NCBI RefSeq assembly: GCF_004364935.1
Contig: NZ_SOBT01000008.1
Span: forward strand, 1,181,534-1,245,533
Length of the DNA stretch: 64,000 nt
Source of the DNA: Panacagrimonas perspica
GTDB taxonomy: Bacteria > Pseudomonadota > Gammaproteobacteria > Nevskiales > Nevskiaceae
Direction of reading: 5' to 3'
In this document: positions 16,484 through 26,220 of the stretch, piece by piece
Numbering within the stretch: position 1 is the first letter of the stretch
How the letters are laid out: each line of letters begins with the position of its first letter
Notes under the pieces: model-generated
Told to the model about the DNA's origin: nothing
The model's database searches: none
The model's input: only the letters and a program-made list of their open reading frames with translations
Position numbers and translations under genes: made by a program

Positions 16484-17620
16484 CTAGAGCGCCCGTGCGA
16501 GCGCTCGAACGACATCCGACTGCGTGATCATTCCAACCGCCTTGCCCTGAAGGTCGACGACGGGAAGGTGGTGATGCCCCTCTTCGGAAAACGCAGCGAT
16601 GAGATCGACGACGTGCCGGTCTTCGCGCGCCACGCGGACACGTCGCGTCATGATCTGCCCCACTGCAGCCGGTCTTCCGGGCCGCTGTGGCGCGCCGGCG
16701 CCCGCCATCATTCTTGCGTTGACGCCTGTCCCTTCCAGAGGATCGACACCCGTTTCCCGGAGGAAGTCGGCACGGGTCACGATTCCGGCGATGGCCCCCG
16801 TTCGATCGACCACTGGCAATGCTTTGACGTGATATCGCTGCATGGCTTCCCACGCCTGCGCGATCGAAGTGGCGGGACGCACCGTCTGCAGATCGCGGGA
16901 CATGATGTCGGAGCAGCGCAAGTCGCCGACGCGTCGCCGATACGAACTGACGCCCGCCTGCTGCAAGAGCCCGAGCAGGTCGTCGCGACTGACATCGAGG
17001 ACGCCGTCGTAGTGGGCCAACGCAGCGTCGAAGTCCGCCGCTGTGAACCTCGAGCCGATCTCCACCCTCGTCGTGAGTTGACCGTGCGGATAGCGGTGTC
17101 CTGTGGCCCGATGCCAAGCGCACGCTGCAAGCACCACGAGCGTCGTCGTGACAAACACCGGAAAGAACGCAAATTGGAATGAGGTCGCGTGGAGCAACAC
17201 GGCCGTCACGGCGACGGCGCCTCCCGGGGGATGCAGGCATCGGAGGATCAGCATGAAAGCAACCGCAAGGCCGGTAGCGGCTCCCGCAGCCAACGCGATA
17301 TCGCCGATCAGTCGAGCGCACACGACACCCGCCACCGCCGAGACCGTATTGCCCACGATCGCGGCCCAGGGTTGTCCCATCGGGCTCGCTGGCGCCGCGA
17401 AGATGATGACGGCCGTCGCGCCGATGGGCGCCACGAGGTAGGGCGTCAGACTCCACGGCGCGGCCATCCATCGGCTCAGCAACGCAACCGCCGCGATGCC
17501 CAGCAGTGCTCCCAGCATGGCTTTGGCTCGCTCTCGACCCGAAAGCGTGACAGGCGCGGGCGCAAGCAGATCGACAACGTGGCGTGCCCTTTCGGCACCG
17601 GGAAGCCAGCGCGAGAGCAT
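16484..17620 (-). CDS. HPP family membrane protein with two CBS domains
   Basis: A 378-residue protein with an N-terminal HPP domain of four or five membrane helices (LGALLGIAAVALLSRW, then VAPIGATAVIIFAAPASP with the HPP family glycine-proline pattern, and LHPPGGAVAVTAVLL) and a cytosolic C-terminal CBS pair (MSRDLQTVRPATSIAQAW and MTRRVRVAREDRHVVDLI). CBS pairs usually bind adenine nucleotides, so it may be a nucleotide-gated transporter; HPP proteins of cyanobacteria have been linked to nitrite uptake. The ATG at 17620 gives the expected short N terminus; an in-frame ATG at 17683 would add 21 basic residues. It is convergent with the LysR gene. Confidence 0.88.
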   Translation of the reverse strand: MLSRWLPGAERARHVVDLLAPAPVTLSGRERAKAMLGALLGIAAVALLSRWMAAPWSLTPYLVAPIGATAVIIFAAPASPMGQPWAAIVGNTVSAVAGVVCARLIGDIALAAGAATGLAVAFMLILRCLHPPGGAVAVTAVLLHATSFQFAFFPVFVTTTLVVLAACAWHRATGHRYPHGQLTTRVEIGSRFTAADFDAALAHYDGVLDVSRDDLLGLLQQAGVSSYRRRVGDLRCSDIMSRDLQTVRPATSIAQAWEAMQRYHVKALPVVDRTGAIAGIVTRADFLRETGVDPLEGTGVNARMMAGAGAPQRPGRPAAVGQIMTRRVRVAREDRHVVDLIAAFSEEGHHHLPVVDLQGKAVGMITQSDVVRALARAL

Positions 17621-17683
17621 GTCCACTCTGGCGAATCCCGAAGGCCGCGTGCGCAACGACGGACGGCGTCTTGGCGCTTTCAT

Positions 17684-18301
17684 CGCTGCGCGCCGGAAAC
17701 ACGTGCGATGACGTCGAGATCGACCGGGAGCGGCAGGCCGACGTCGCCTCCGGCATCAACGCCTTGATCGAGGCGTCGTGCGAACGACGCACTCGGTCCC
17801 GAACCCGCCCTGGTAGCCAGGGCGACGGGCTTCGTCATGCTCATCAGAGAACTTGAGTCAGCAGCCGTGCGAAGACGGCGGCAGCGGCGTCACGACCATG
17901 CTGCGCCGGGCCATCTCCCATCGCCTCGACGGACCTGAAGCCGGTCTGTCCACCGGGAAACAGGCGATTTCGGATGCGGGGGGACGCAGGAATGAACAGC
18001 GATGCTTCATTGAAGATGCCTGCCGAAGAGCAGTGCGGCATGGAGCCGAGTCGAAACGGTCGATGAGCCGGATCCTCCGCAGCATCTGCGAAAGACCGGT
18101 CTATCGACGGGGTCGGCGATCATAACGTACCGGCCTGCCCGCTCGTCCTGCATTTGGCGAGACGCGGACAGCAGCCGCGGCGGATTCCAAGGCTGGATCA
18201 CCCGCTCGCGCCTGCCGACTCAATCCGCCATTCAGACCGCTGCATGCGCGAACGCGCCACGCGGAAGCCGGCCTCGGCGCCTTGACCGATCCCGCCTTCG
18301 C
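17684..18301. other. 618-bp region, no convincing gene
   Basis: Between the HPP gene and glutamate dehydrogenase (both minus) I see only short frames. One minus frame, 17680-17844, encodes 54 residues and its TGA overlaps the alternative HPP start ATG at 17683, but it has no clear ribosome site and no recognisable domain. No repeats or strong hairpins were noticed. Confidence 0.4.
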
Positions 18302-19663
<1,362 letters not shown>

Positions 19664-19672
19664 TTACAAGAT

Positions 19673-19903
19673 TCATGAGCCGCTGCCGAAGCGGGCGGAC
19701 GCACTCCGTCGTTCGGACAGGGTTCGCGCAGGTGCTGCTTTTCCATCGCCGTCGTGGGTCTGCGTTTGCCGGTTCAAGGCCAGCACGTCCGAGAGGAAGA
19801 TTTCGGGCCAGTCGAACCCGCCGGGTTCGTGCGCCGTGATCCAGTTGGTGACGCCGAACATGAGTACGGTGGTCACCACCCGGAATGCCCGACGCGTCGT
19901 CAT
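19673..19903 (-). CDS. possible 76-residue exported or membrane protein
   Basis: A small frame with ATG at 19903 preceded by GAGAAGAGA. The first 25 residues (MTTRRAFRVVTTVLMFGVTN) have a basic start and one hydrophobic stretch, like a signal peptide or single anchor; the remainder is polar and rich in Arg, Ser and Thr. It ends 24 bp before the glutamate dehydrogenase start and could be a leader gene for it. No family recognised. Confidence 0.35.
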   Translation of the reverse strand: MTTRRAFRVVTTVLMFGVTNWITAHEPGGFDWPEIFLSDVLALNRQTQTHDGDGKAAPARTLSERRSASARFGSGS

Positions 19904-20046
19904 TCTCTTCTCGCGGTTTCCCGCTTCCGAGCGTGCGGGTGCGGCTGTATCCGACACGCCGGCCCGCGCCACCGCGGGGTTGCGACCATACGTGCAGGCA
20001 GGGAATGCGACAAGCCCCGGCGTGACGCTGCCCCGCGCGGCTGCGC

Positions 20047-20448
20047 CTACAGCGCCGCGCAAACGCGCAGAACGTCCACGACGTGCTGGCGGTCGCCGAG
20101 TTCCCATTTGATCTGCTGGCCCTGACGCAGTCCGATGAGCGCCGTCCCGATCTTGCTGAGCACCGATACCCGCAGCTTGCGTTCGTCCGCCTCATTCGGC
20201 GGAACCAGCCGGATCGTGTTGATCGCGCCGGTGAATTGCACCTGATAGGTGACGAACGACCCGATGCGTACGACGTCGGCGGGAACATCCGACTCCGCAA
20301 CGATCTCGGCACGCTCGACTTCGCCCAGCAAACGCTCCGCCACGTCGGGCAATCGCGACATCGCAGCGCGGGCGATATCCCGCAGAACGACCTCGCTGCC
20401 GTCACCGATCAGCAACGGGGGATCACAACAGGCGGAACTCTGTTCCAT
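20047..20448 (-). CDS. GreA/GreB C-terminal domain protein, Rnk-like
   Basis: A 133-residue protein with the FKBP-like GreA/GreB C-terminal fold, as in nucleoside diphosphate kinase regulator Rnk. Recognisable segments are VRIGSFVTYQVQFTG, IRLVPPNEADERKLRVSVLSKIGTALIGLRQGQQI and the ending ELGDRQHVVDVLRV. ATG at 20448 has GAGG 6 bases upstream. Rnk binds RNA polymerase near the secondary channel; the N-terminal 40 residues here form a short helical region rather than the full GreA coiled coil. The first residues contain CC and are variable. Confidence 0.85.
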   Translation of the reverse strand: MEQSSACCDPPLLIGDGSEVVLRDIARAAMSRLPDVAERLLGEVERAEIVAESDVPADVVRIGSFVTYQVQFTGAINTIRLVPPNEADERKLRVSVLSKIGTALIGLRQGQQIKWELGDRQHVVDVLRVCAAL

Positions 20449-20766
20449 GGAAGCCTCATCGAAAAAACACGGCAGGACATGCGCCGCCGCAAACGGGCCG
20501 ACGCGCATTCGGTCTTGGTTACGTCCGCGGCCCCGAGCAGCGCATCACGCTGATGCGTGTGCCGCCCAGGGCTCTCTACCGCTGGAGCAGCGGTCCCCGG
20601 TTCGTCGGGCGATGGCGGATGTCGATGAGCATTGAAAGTCATGGTCGGCCGCAATCGATTCCCTGTCAATGACGAACGGCCCCAGCGTGCCGGCCCCGCG
20701 CAACGTGCGCATCGACGTTCGGCACGACCTGGTGTCCGCATGAACGGTTCATCCGCAATGGCCTTG
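20449..20766. other. intergenic region, nothing recognised
   Basis: This 318-bp gap lies between the Rnk-like gene (minus) and the acetyltransferase remnant (plus). Only arginine/proline-rich frames occur, with no domain and no evident promoter or hairpin of note. Confidence 0.4.
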
Positions 20767-21110
20767 ATGAACGAGCGTGAGAAGATATTTCAGGGAATCT
20801 CTACGACCCCTTCGACGCCGAGCGGTTTGCCGCTCGCGAACCTGCGGGCAATCTCTTCGGCTTGCCCAATGCATCGGCCCAATCGGAACAGGCGCTCCGC
20901 GGGAAGCTTCCGGAAGACTTGTTCGCTGCCGGTAGCGATACCGTCTTGATGCAGACACCATGCTTCTGCGATCACGGTGCGAGCATCGAACGGGGTCGGC
21001 GCGTGTTCTTCCATTTCAACTGCGCCGTCCTGGAAGCCTGTCGCGTCATCATCGGTGACGCCAACTGGCGAGGTCTGACCCTCGCGCTCTTGTCCACCGC
21101 AACCGTTCGA
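20767..21110 (+). pseudogene. decayed maltose/galactoside O-acetyltransferase (Maa/LacA-like)
   Basis: Reading from ATG 20767 gives MNEREKIFQG; after a frame change near 20796 the next frame gives NLYDPFDAERFAAREPAGN, then LPEDLFAAGSDTVLMQTPCF, CDHGASIERGRRVFFHFNC and AVLEACRVIIGDA. This is the N-terminal Mac domain and first strands of a sugar O-acetyltransferase in the correct order. At about 21085-21110 the frame degrades (LLSTAT, corresponding to the family's YTATHP) and no hexapeptide-repeat region follows; the cyclase gene begins at 21343. With a frameshift and a missing C-terminal half, the product cannot be a working trimeric enzyme. Confidence 0.75.
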
Positions 21111-21342
21111 CACCCTCGGTGCATCGCCAGGGCGAGTCAACGACGCGAGCCTCTCCAGCCCGGGCCCGAAGCGGTCCGGGCTTTCGTCGTTGCCGGGCGC
21201 CAGACCCATCCGCCACGAGCCCCCTGCCGTCCTGGGCCGCCAATTCCGCCACCACGGCCGGGCGGATACACTGCAATCGAACTCTTTCGAGTTCGCCGTC
21301 TCCCAGGAACAACGCATTGGGGCACCTTGCGGCCGGAGCATC

Positions 21343-24300
21343 GTGGACGATTCAAAACGACCCGCGTTCCACCCTCAAGAGGCCGAACGCCGGCATCTCT
21401 CCATCGTGTTCTGCGACCTGGTGGGTTCCACCGCCATGTCCGAGCAACTCGATCCGGAAGTCCTGCACGAGACCATGCTCGCGTATCAGGACTGCGCCGA
21501 GGCGGTCGTTCAGCGGCACGAAGGACTGCTGGCGCATGTCATGGGAGACGGCCTGCTGATCTTCTTTGGTTATCCCTCCGCGCGTGACGACGACGCCGAA
21601 AGAGCGGTGCGCTGCGCATGCGACCTGCTGATCGCACTGTCCGCGCTCGAGTCGCCTCTGCCGCTGAAAGCCCGAATCGGCATCCACTCGGGGCCGGTGG
21701 TGGTGGGCCAGATGCGATCGTCCAGCGGCCACAGGGGAATCAACGCGACGGGGCTCACCACCAATGTCGCCGCACGGATCCAGTCGGCCGCCGAGCCCGG
21801 CGCGATCGTCATCAGCGCTGCGACGCAGAGGCTCGTGTCGGGACTCTTCATCGTTCGCGCACTGGAATTGCTTCCGCTCAAAGGGATCGAAAAGCCGCTG
21901 CAGCTCTACGAAGTGATCCGGCCCAGCGGCGTGCGCAGCCGGCTGGATGCCGCGCACCGCCTCACTGCGCTGGCGGGTCGCCAGACCGAGCTCGCCGATG
22001 CACTCGAACGGTGGGCGCTTGCGCAACAAGGGCAAGGACAAGGGATCCTGATCGTCGCCGATCCTGGTCTGGGCAAATCCCGCATGTTGCTGACCCTGCG
22101 CGAGCAGGTCCGGGACACGTCCCATACCTGGCTGGAATGCCGCGCATCCGCGACGACTCGCAACAGTGCCTATGGTCCGATCGTCGAACTGCTGCAGCGC
22201 GGCCTGGCATTCAAGGACGACGATAGCGAGCGCATCAGGATCGAGCGCCTGAAGACAGGCCTGGACGGTGCGGGTCTGCTCAGCGTGGAGGCTTTGCAGT
22301 TGCTGGCTCCCCTGCTGAACCTGGAACTCGCCGAAGGCCGGCTCCCCTATGGTTCCGAGCTGATCCGTCGCAAGACGATCGATGTCCTCTGTGCCTGGTT
22401 CATCGCGCTGGCGAGGCAGCAGCCGCTGCTGCTGGCTATCGAGGATCTGCACTGGGTGGATGCCACCACGCTCGAACTGCTGTCCCGGCTGCTGGAGCGG
22501 ATGGCCGATGCAAGCCTGATGGTGGTGATGACCGCCCGGCCCGAATTCAAGCCGCCCTGGCCGGCGGCGGCCCACCTTTCCACGCACGGCTTGCCGCCGC
22601 TCGACGATGTCCATGCCGGCGAGATGCTGTCCGATCTCGCGGGGCAGCGTCGGTTGCCGCCCGAGCTGATCCGCAAGGTCCAGCGTCACGCCAACGGTGT
22701 CCCGCTGTTCATCGAGGAAATCGCCAAGCAGTTGCTCGAATCCGGCCAACTGGTGATGGGCGACGAGGCGCTCGACCTGACGGGCACGCTCGACACGCTC
22801 ACGATTCCAGAGACCTTGCAGGATTCCCTGATGGCGCGCCTCGACCGTCTTGGCCGGGCGAAGCGCCTCGCGCAGGTCGCGGCAGTCATCGGGCGGGAAT
22901 GCGACTTCGCGCTGCTCGCCGAAGTGGCCGGCTTCGACGATCAGGATCTGCGCGACCTGCTTCACCGCCTGGTCGACGCGGAGCTCCTTTACCAGAACGG
23001 TGAGCCGCCGCAGGCCCGTTACCAGTTCAAGCATGCCTTGATCCAGGATGCGGCCTACAACTCGCTGCTCAATACGAGCAAGCAGAGGCTTCACGGCACC
23101 ATTGCCGCGACGCTCCATGCGCATCACCCCGATCGCTGCAAGGCGGCACCCGCCGAAGTGGCGCAGCACTTCGAACGCGCCGGGCAGATCCTGCTGGCCG
23201 TCGAATACTTCAAGCGCGCCGCCGACGCGTCTCTGAGGAGCTCGGCCGATCACGAAGCGCTCGCGTATACGCTGCGTGCGAGGGCGCTGCTGGAGCAGTT
23301 CCCTGACGGCGACGAACGCAACCGGATCGAATTGGCATTGCTGCTCGTCCTGGTGCCTTGCCTGTACACGACCCGGGGATACGCCCATGCGGATGTCGTG
23401 CAGGTCCTGCGCCGGCTTCGTGAGCTGCAGCCGCAGGTTCCAGACGCCGAACTGCGGGTGCAATCGCTGCTCCATCTGGCCTTCTCCAACGGCTATCGCG
23501 GCGATTTCGAGTCAGCGGTGGACGCGAGCCAGACCCTCGCCGAGCTGGGACGCACGATCGGCAGCAGCGCCGCCGAAGGAACCGGCGTCGGCTGGATCGG
23601 CGTGTGCGAAATCTGGCGAGGCCGTTATCTCGAAGCGTCGAGGCTGGCATCCGACGCGGCGACCATCCTGGAGACCGCTGCTCCCGCCGCGCGCCGCCAG
23701 CTGCATCGGCGTGACCCGCTGACGAATGCCCTGACGGTGATGGTGTGGACGCGCTGGAGCATGGGCTATCCGGACCAGGCGCTTGCGCTGGCCAAGGAGG
23801 TGGTCGCCAACGCGCAGGCCACGGGACAGCCGTTCGTGATCTGCGTCGCGGAAAGCCTGGTCCTGACCAGCGTGCTGCTGATGCGACGCGAAGCTGAGCC
23901 GCTGCTCGATGCCTGCGATGCGGCGATCGCAAGCACGCAGCGCTACAACGACGTGCAGTACCAGATGTGGGCCCGAACCATCCTTCCGCTGGCGCAGCTG
24001 ATGCGCAACCCTGATTCCGAAGAGCACTTCCAGGAATTCGCCCGCTACCAGGCGGCCTGGCAGTCGACCGGCGTGGTCACCTGGGATCCGTTTCACTACG
24101 TCATGATCGCGGAACGGCAACTGGCCGCCGGCAGGCTCGCGCAAGCCGGCGTCTCGCTCGACGGTGCGTTCACCGCCGCGCAGCGCGATCTCAAGTTGTG
24201 GCTGGCCGAGAGTCATCGCGTCCGGGGCCAGTGGTGGCTCGCGACGCACGCCGACCACCACGACCAGGCGGAGAAAAGTTTTCTGGAAGCCATCGCGATC

Positions 24301-24486
24301 GCGCGGGCTCAACAGACGAAGTCCTTCGAACTGCGTGCGACCACCCGCCTCGCCCGCCTGTGGCAGCAGCAGGACCGACGGACGCGGGCACGCGATCTCC
24401 TGCAACCTGTCTACGAATGGTTCGTCGAAGGTTTCGACACGCCGGATCTGAAGGAAGCCCGCGCATTGCTGAACGAGCTGGAATAG
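21343..24486 (+). CDS. class III adenylate/guanylate cyclase fused to AAA ATPase and TPR region
   Basis: A 1047-residue cytosolic protein. Residues about 15-185 form a class III cyclase domain: FCDLVGSTAMSEQLD supplies the first metal aspartate and HVMGDGLLIFFGYP the second, with GIHSGPVVVG later. Next is a STAND/AAA-type ATPase with Walker A ADPGLGKS (near 240) and Walker B LLLAIEDLHWVD (near 370). The C-terminal half is helical and TPR-like. A GTG at 21343, with GGAG just upstream, is the likely start; longer frames upstream run into the acetyltransferase remnant. Similar proteins appear in bacterial genomes as putative signal-controlled cyclases, but their inputs are mostly unknown. No two-component partner is adjacent. 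Confidence 0.88.
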   Translation: MDDSKRPAFHPQEAERRHLSIVFCDLVGSTAMSEQLDPEVLHETMLAYQDCAEAVVQRHEGLLAHVMGDGLLIFFGYPSARDDDAERAVRCACDLLIALSALESPLPLKARIGIHSGPVVVGQMRSSSGHRGINATGLTTNVAARIQSAAEPGAIVISAATQRLVSGLFIVRALELLPLKGIEKPLQLYEVIRPSGVRSRLDAAHRLTALAGRQTELADALERWALAQQGQGQGILIVADPGLGKSRMLLTLREQVRDTSHTWLECRASATTRNSAYGPIVELLQRGLAFKDDDSERIRIERLKTGLDGAGLLSVEALQLLAPLLNLELAEGRLPYGSELIRRKTIDVLCAWFIALARQQPLLLAIEDLHWVDATTLELLSRLLERMADASLMVVMTARPEFKPPWPAAAHLSTHGLPPLDDVHAGEMLSDLAGQRRLPPELIRKVQRHANGVPLFIEEIAKQLLESGQLVMGDEALDLTGTLDTLTIPETLQDSLMARLDRLGRAKRLAQVAAVIGRECDFALLAEVAGFDDQDLRDLLHRLVDAELLYQNGEPPQARYQFKHALIQDAAYNSLLNTSKQRLHGTIAATLHAHHPDRCKAAPAEVAQHFERAGQILLAVEYFKRAADASLRSSADHEALAYTLRARALLEQFPDGDERNRIELALLLVLVPCLYTTRGYAHADVVQVLRRLRELQPQVPDAELRVQSLLHLAFSNGYRGDFESAVDASQTLAELGRTIGSSAAEGTGVGWIGVCEIWRGRYLEASRLASDAATILETAAPAARRQLHRRDPLTNALTVMVWTRWSMGYPDQALALAKEVVANAQATGQPFVICVAESLVLTSVLLMRREAEPLLDACDAAIASTQRYNDVQYQMWARTILPLAQLMRNPDSEEHFQEFARYQAAWQSTGVVTWDPFHYVMIAERQLAAGRLAQAGVSLDGAFTAAQRDLKLWLAESHRVRGQWWLATHADHHDQAEKSFLEAIAIARAQQTKSFELRATTRLARLWQQQDRRTRARDLLQPVYEWFVEGFDTPDLKEARALLNELE

Positions 24487-24618
24487 CCGGCCGGATCGGA
24501 CGGTCCACCTTGGCGCCGCGGCACGTCGACGCTCGTCGAGCGTCCAGGAAACAGGCGCTACTTTTCGTGACGCCGTCTTCGCCGGGAACGGTTCGGCGAT
24601 GTTTCAGGCAGCATGGCC

Positions 24619-25506
24619 TCAGGTTCCGAATCGCTCCATCAGGAAGTCGATCGCGCTCCGGAGCTTGGCGGTCGGCCGGCGATCCTGTGTGTAGGCGAGG
24701 TACATCGGCGATGGGGCCAGTGACCATGCCGGCAGCACCGGCACAAGGCGGCCCGTCGCAAGATCGTTCGCCAATGTCGCTTCGGGCTGCAAGGCGATGC
24801 CCAGACCCTGGACCGCAGCGGCCCGCACCGCTTCGCCGTGGTTCGCAGTCAAACGCCCCCGTACCGGCACATCGCATATCTCACCTCGGGGGCCGACCAA
24901 GCGCCAGCGATCACGGCGCTGCCAGTAGGTCAGTCCCAGACATTCGTGGTCGGCGAGTTGCTCCGGGCGTTTGGGCACACCATGGCGCTTCAGATAACCG
25001 GGAGCGGCTGCCAGCGTCCGGCGGTACGGTTTGAGCGGACGGACCACGATCCCCGGCGCATCGACTTCACCAATGTGGATGACGAGCTCGTAATTGCCCT
25101 TCGAAAACCTGGGCGTCGCGTTATCCAGCGTGAGATCGACGCGAACATCCGCGTGGGCCGCCATGTAATCGGCCAACGCCGGGACGAGGCAATAGCTCCC
25201 AAAACTCACGGGGGCAGCGATACGCAACAGCCCTCTGGGCGTCGACTGCAATTCGGACACGGAGCTCTCGGCAACGGCAGCATCTCTCAATAACTGCTTG
25301 CTTCGTTCGTAATAGAGCTGCCCCGCTTCCGACAACTGCTGGCGTCGTGTCGTCCTGTGAAGAAGGCGTGCGCCCAATCGCTGCTCGATGTTGCGAATGC
25401 GCTTGGCCACCATCGTGGCCGACACGCTGCTCGCGTCGGCCGCGGCTGCGAAGCTGCCGCACTCGACGACCCGAACGAACATCTCCATATCGGCGAGAAG
25501 ATTCAC
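24619..25506 (-). CDS. LysR family transcriptional regulator
   Basis: A 295-residue LysR-type regulator of the AaeR/DsdC-like group common in Proteobacteria. The DNA-binding helix is in GSFAAAADASSVSATMVAKR with RIRNIEQRLGARLLHRTTRR after it; the effector domain starts near PRGLLRIAAPVSFGSY. The GTG at 25506 (GGAA 4 bases before) starts it; an ATG at 25488 is the alternative. It is divergent from the DUF1330 gene at 25647 across 140 bp and probably regulates it, following common LysR geometry. Confidence 0.92.
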   Translation of the reverse strand: MNLLADMEMFVRVVECGSFAAAADASSVSATMVAKRIRNIEQRLGARLLHRTTRRQQLSEAGQLYYERSKQLLRDAAVAESSVSELQSTPRGLLRIAAPVSFGSYCLVPALADYMAAHADVRVDLTLDNATPRFSKGNYELVIHIGEVDAPGIVVRPLKPYRRTLAAAPGYLKRHGVPKRPEQLADHECLGLTYWQRRDRWRLVGPRGEICDVPVRGRLTANHGEAVRAAAVQGLGIALQPEATLANDLATGRLVPVLPAWSLAPSPMYLAYTQDRRPTAKLRSAIDFLMERFGT

Positions 25507-25646
25507 GATTCCAAACCCACAGGTTCTGAGTCTTTGGAATTATCGCATCGTTATTCGCGCGCACGTTCGGCGCATCCTGTCGGGGTCATCTGATCACCGC
25601 AATGGCGATCGACGGCCCCTTTTCCAACCATCAAGGAAATTCAATC

Positions 25647-25937
25647 ATGGCTGCTTACTTCATCGGATTCGCGAAGGTCCAGGACGCCGGCAAGGCACAG
25701 GAGTATTCAGCGAAGGCCGGACCCACGATCGGGCCCGCCGGCGGCAGCGTCGTCGGCCGCGGCAAGCTTGCGGAAGTCCTCGCCGGCGCGGTCGATGCCC
25801 ACTCGTGCCTTATCGTGAAGTTCGCTTCGGTCGATGCTGCCAAGGCCTGGTACAACTCGCCCGCCTACCAGGCGCTGATCCCGCTCCGGGACGAAGCCAT
25901 CCATTCGACCTTCGTTCTGATCGAAGAGCCGAACTGA
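25647..25937 (+). CDS. DUF1330 domain protein
   Basis: A 96-residue single-domain protein of the DUF1330 (dimeric alpha-beta barrel) family: MAAYFIGFAKVQDAGKAQEY at the start, a central glycine-rich RGKLAEVL and the ending FASVDAAKAWYNSPAYQ then IPLRDEA are the usual signature. ATG at 25647 has AAGGAA upstream. The fold resembles small monooxygenases and decarboxylases, but no catalytic role is established for this family. The divergent LysR regulator next to it suggests inducible expression. Confidence 0.9.
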   Translation: MAAYFIGFAKVQDAGKAQEYSAKAGPTIGPAGGSVVGRGKLAEVLAGAVDAHSCLIVKFASVDAAKAWYNSPAYQALIPLRDEAIHSTFVLIEEPN

Positions 25938-26220
25938 GGCAGGTCAGCTAATCGTCGCGCAGGTCTGCGGAGCGACGACTCCACGATCATCGTGGAGCCG
26001 TTGCGAAGCCGGAACGGGCGGCCTGCGAGCGGCTATCGTCGACGCTCGATCTTCCGCTCTGGATTCTTTGGCGGCTCGTCCTTCGCCGTGCAAACGACCC
26101 CCGGTTCGAGCCGGGAGCCGCGGCTTGGGGAAATCCGCTTCCGGCCGCACTTGGGCCCACCTGCGTCCTGCATCGGCCTAACGATATTCCCGCGGCTTGC
26201 TGGTCGAGCGAAGGGCTTGA

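Noticed and set aside
17680-17844. 54-residue minus-strand frame whose stop overlaps the alternative HPP start at 17683
   Set aside because: No ribosome site and no recognised sequence; the preferred HPP start is 17620, so the overlap is not informative.
20790-21341. 183-residue minus-strand frame
   Set aside because: It covers the acetyltransferase remnant in antisense and has no domain; the plus-strand remnant explains the sequence.
21352-23475. 707-residue open frame on the minus strand
   Set aside because: It is antisense to the cyclase gene, with basic low-complexity sequence and no domain; it arises from high G+C codon bias.
26071-26121. tRNA-like segment with matching 7-base ends (GCGGCTC and GAGCCGC) and a GGTTCGAGCC loop
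   Set aside because: Only 51 bases long, no anticodon or D arm and a 6-base rather than 7-base loop; it is a hairpin at best.
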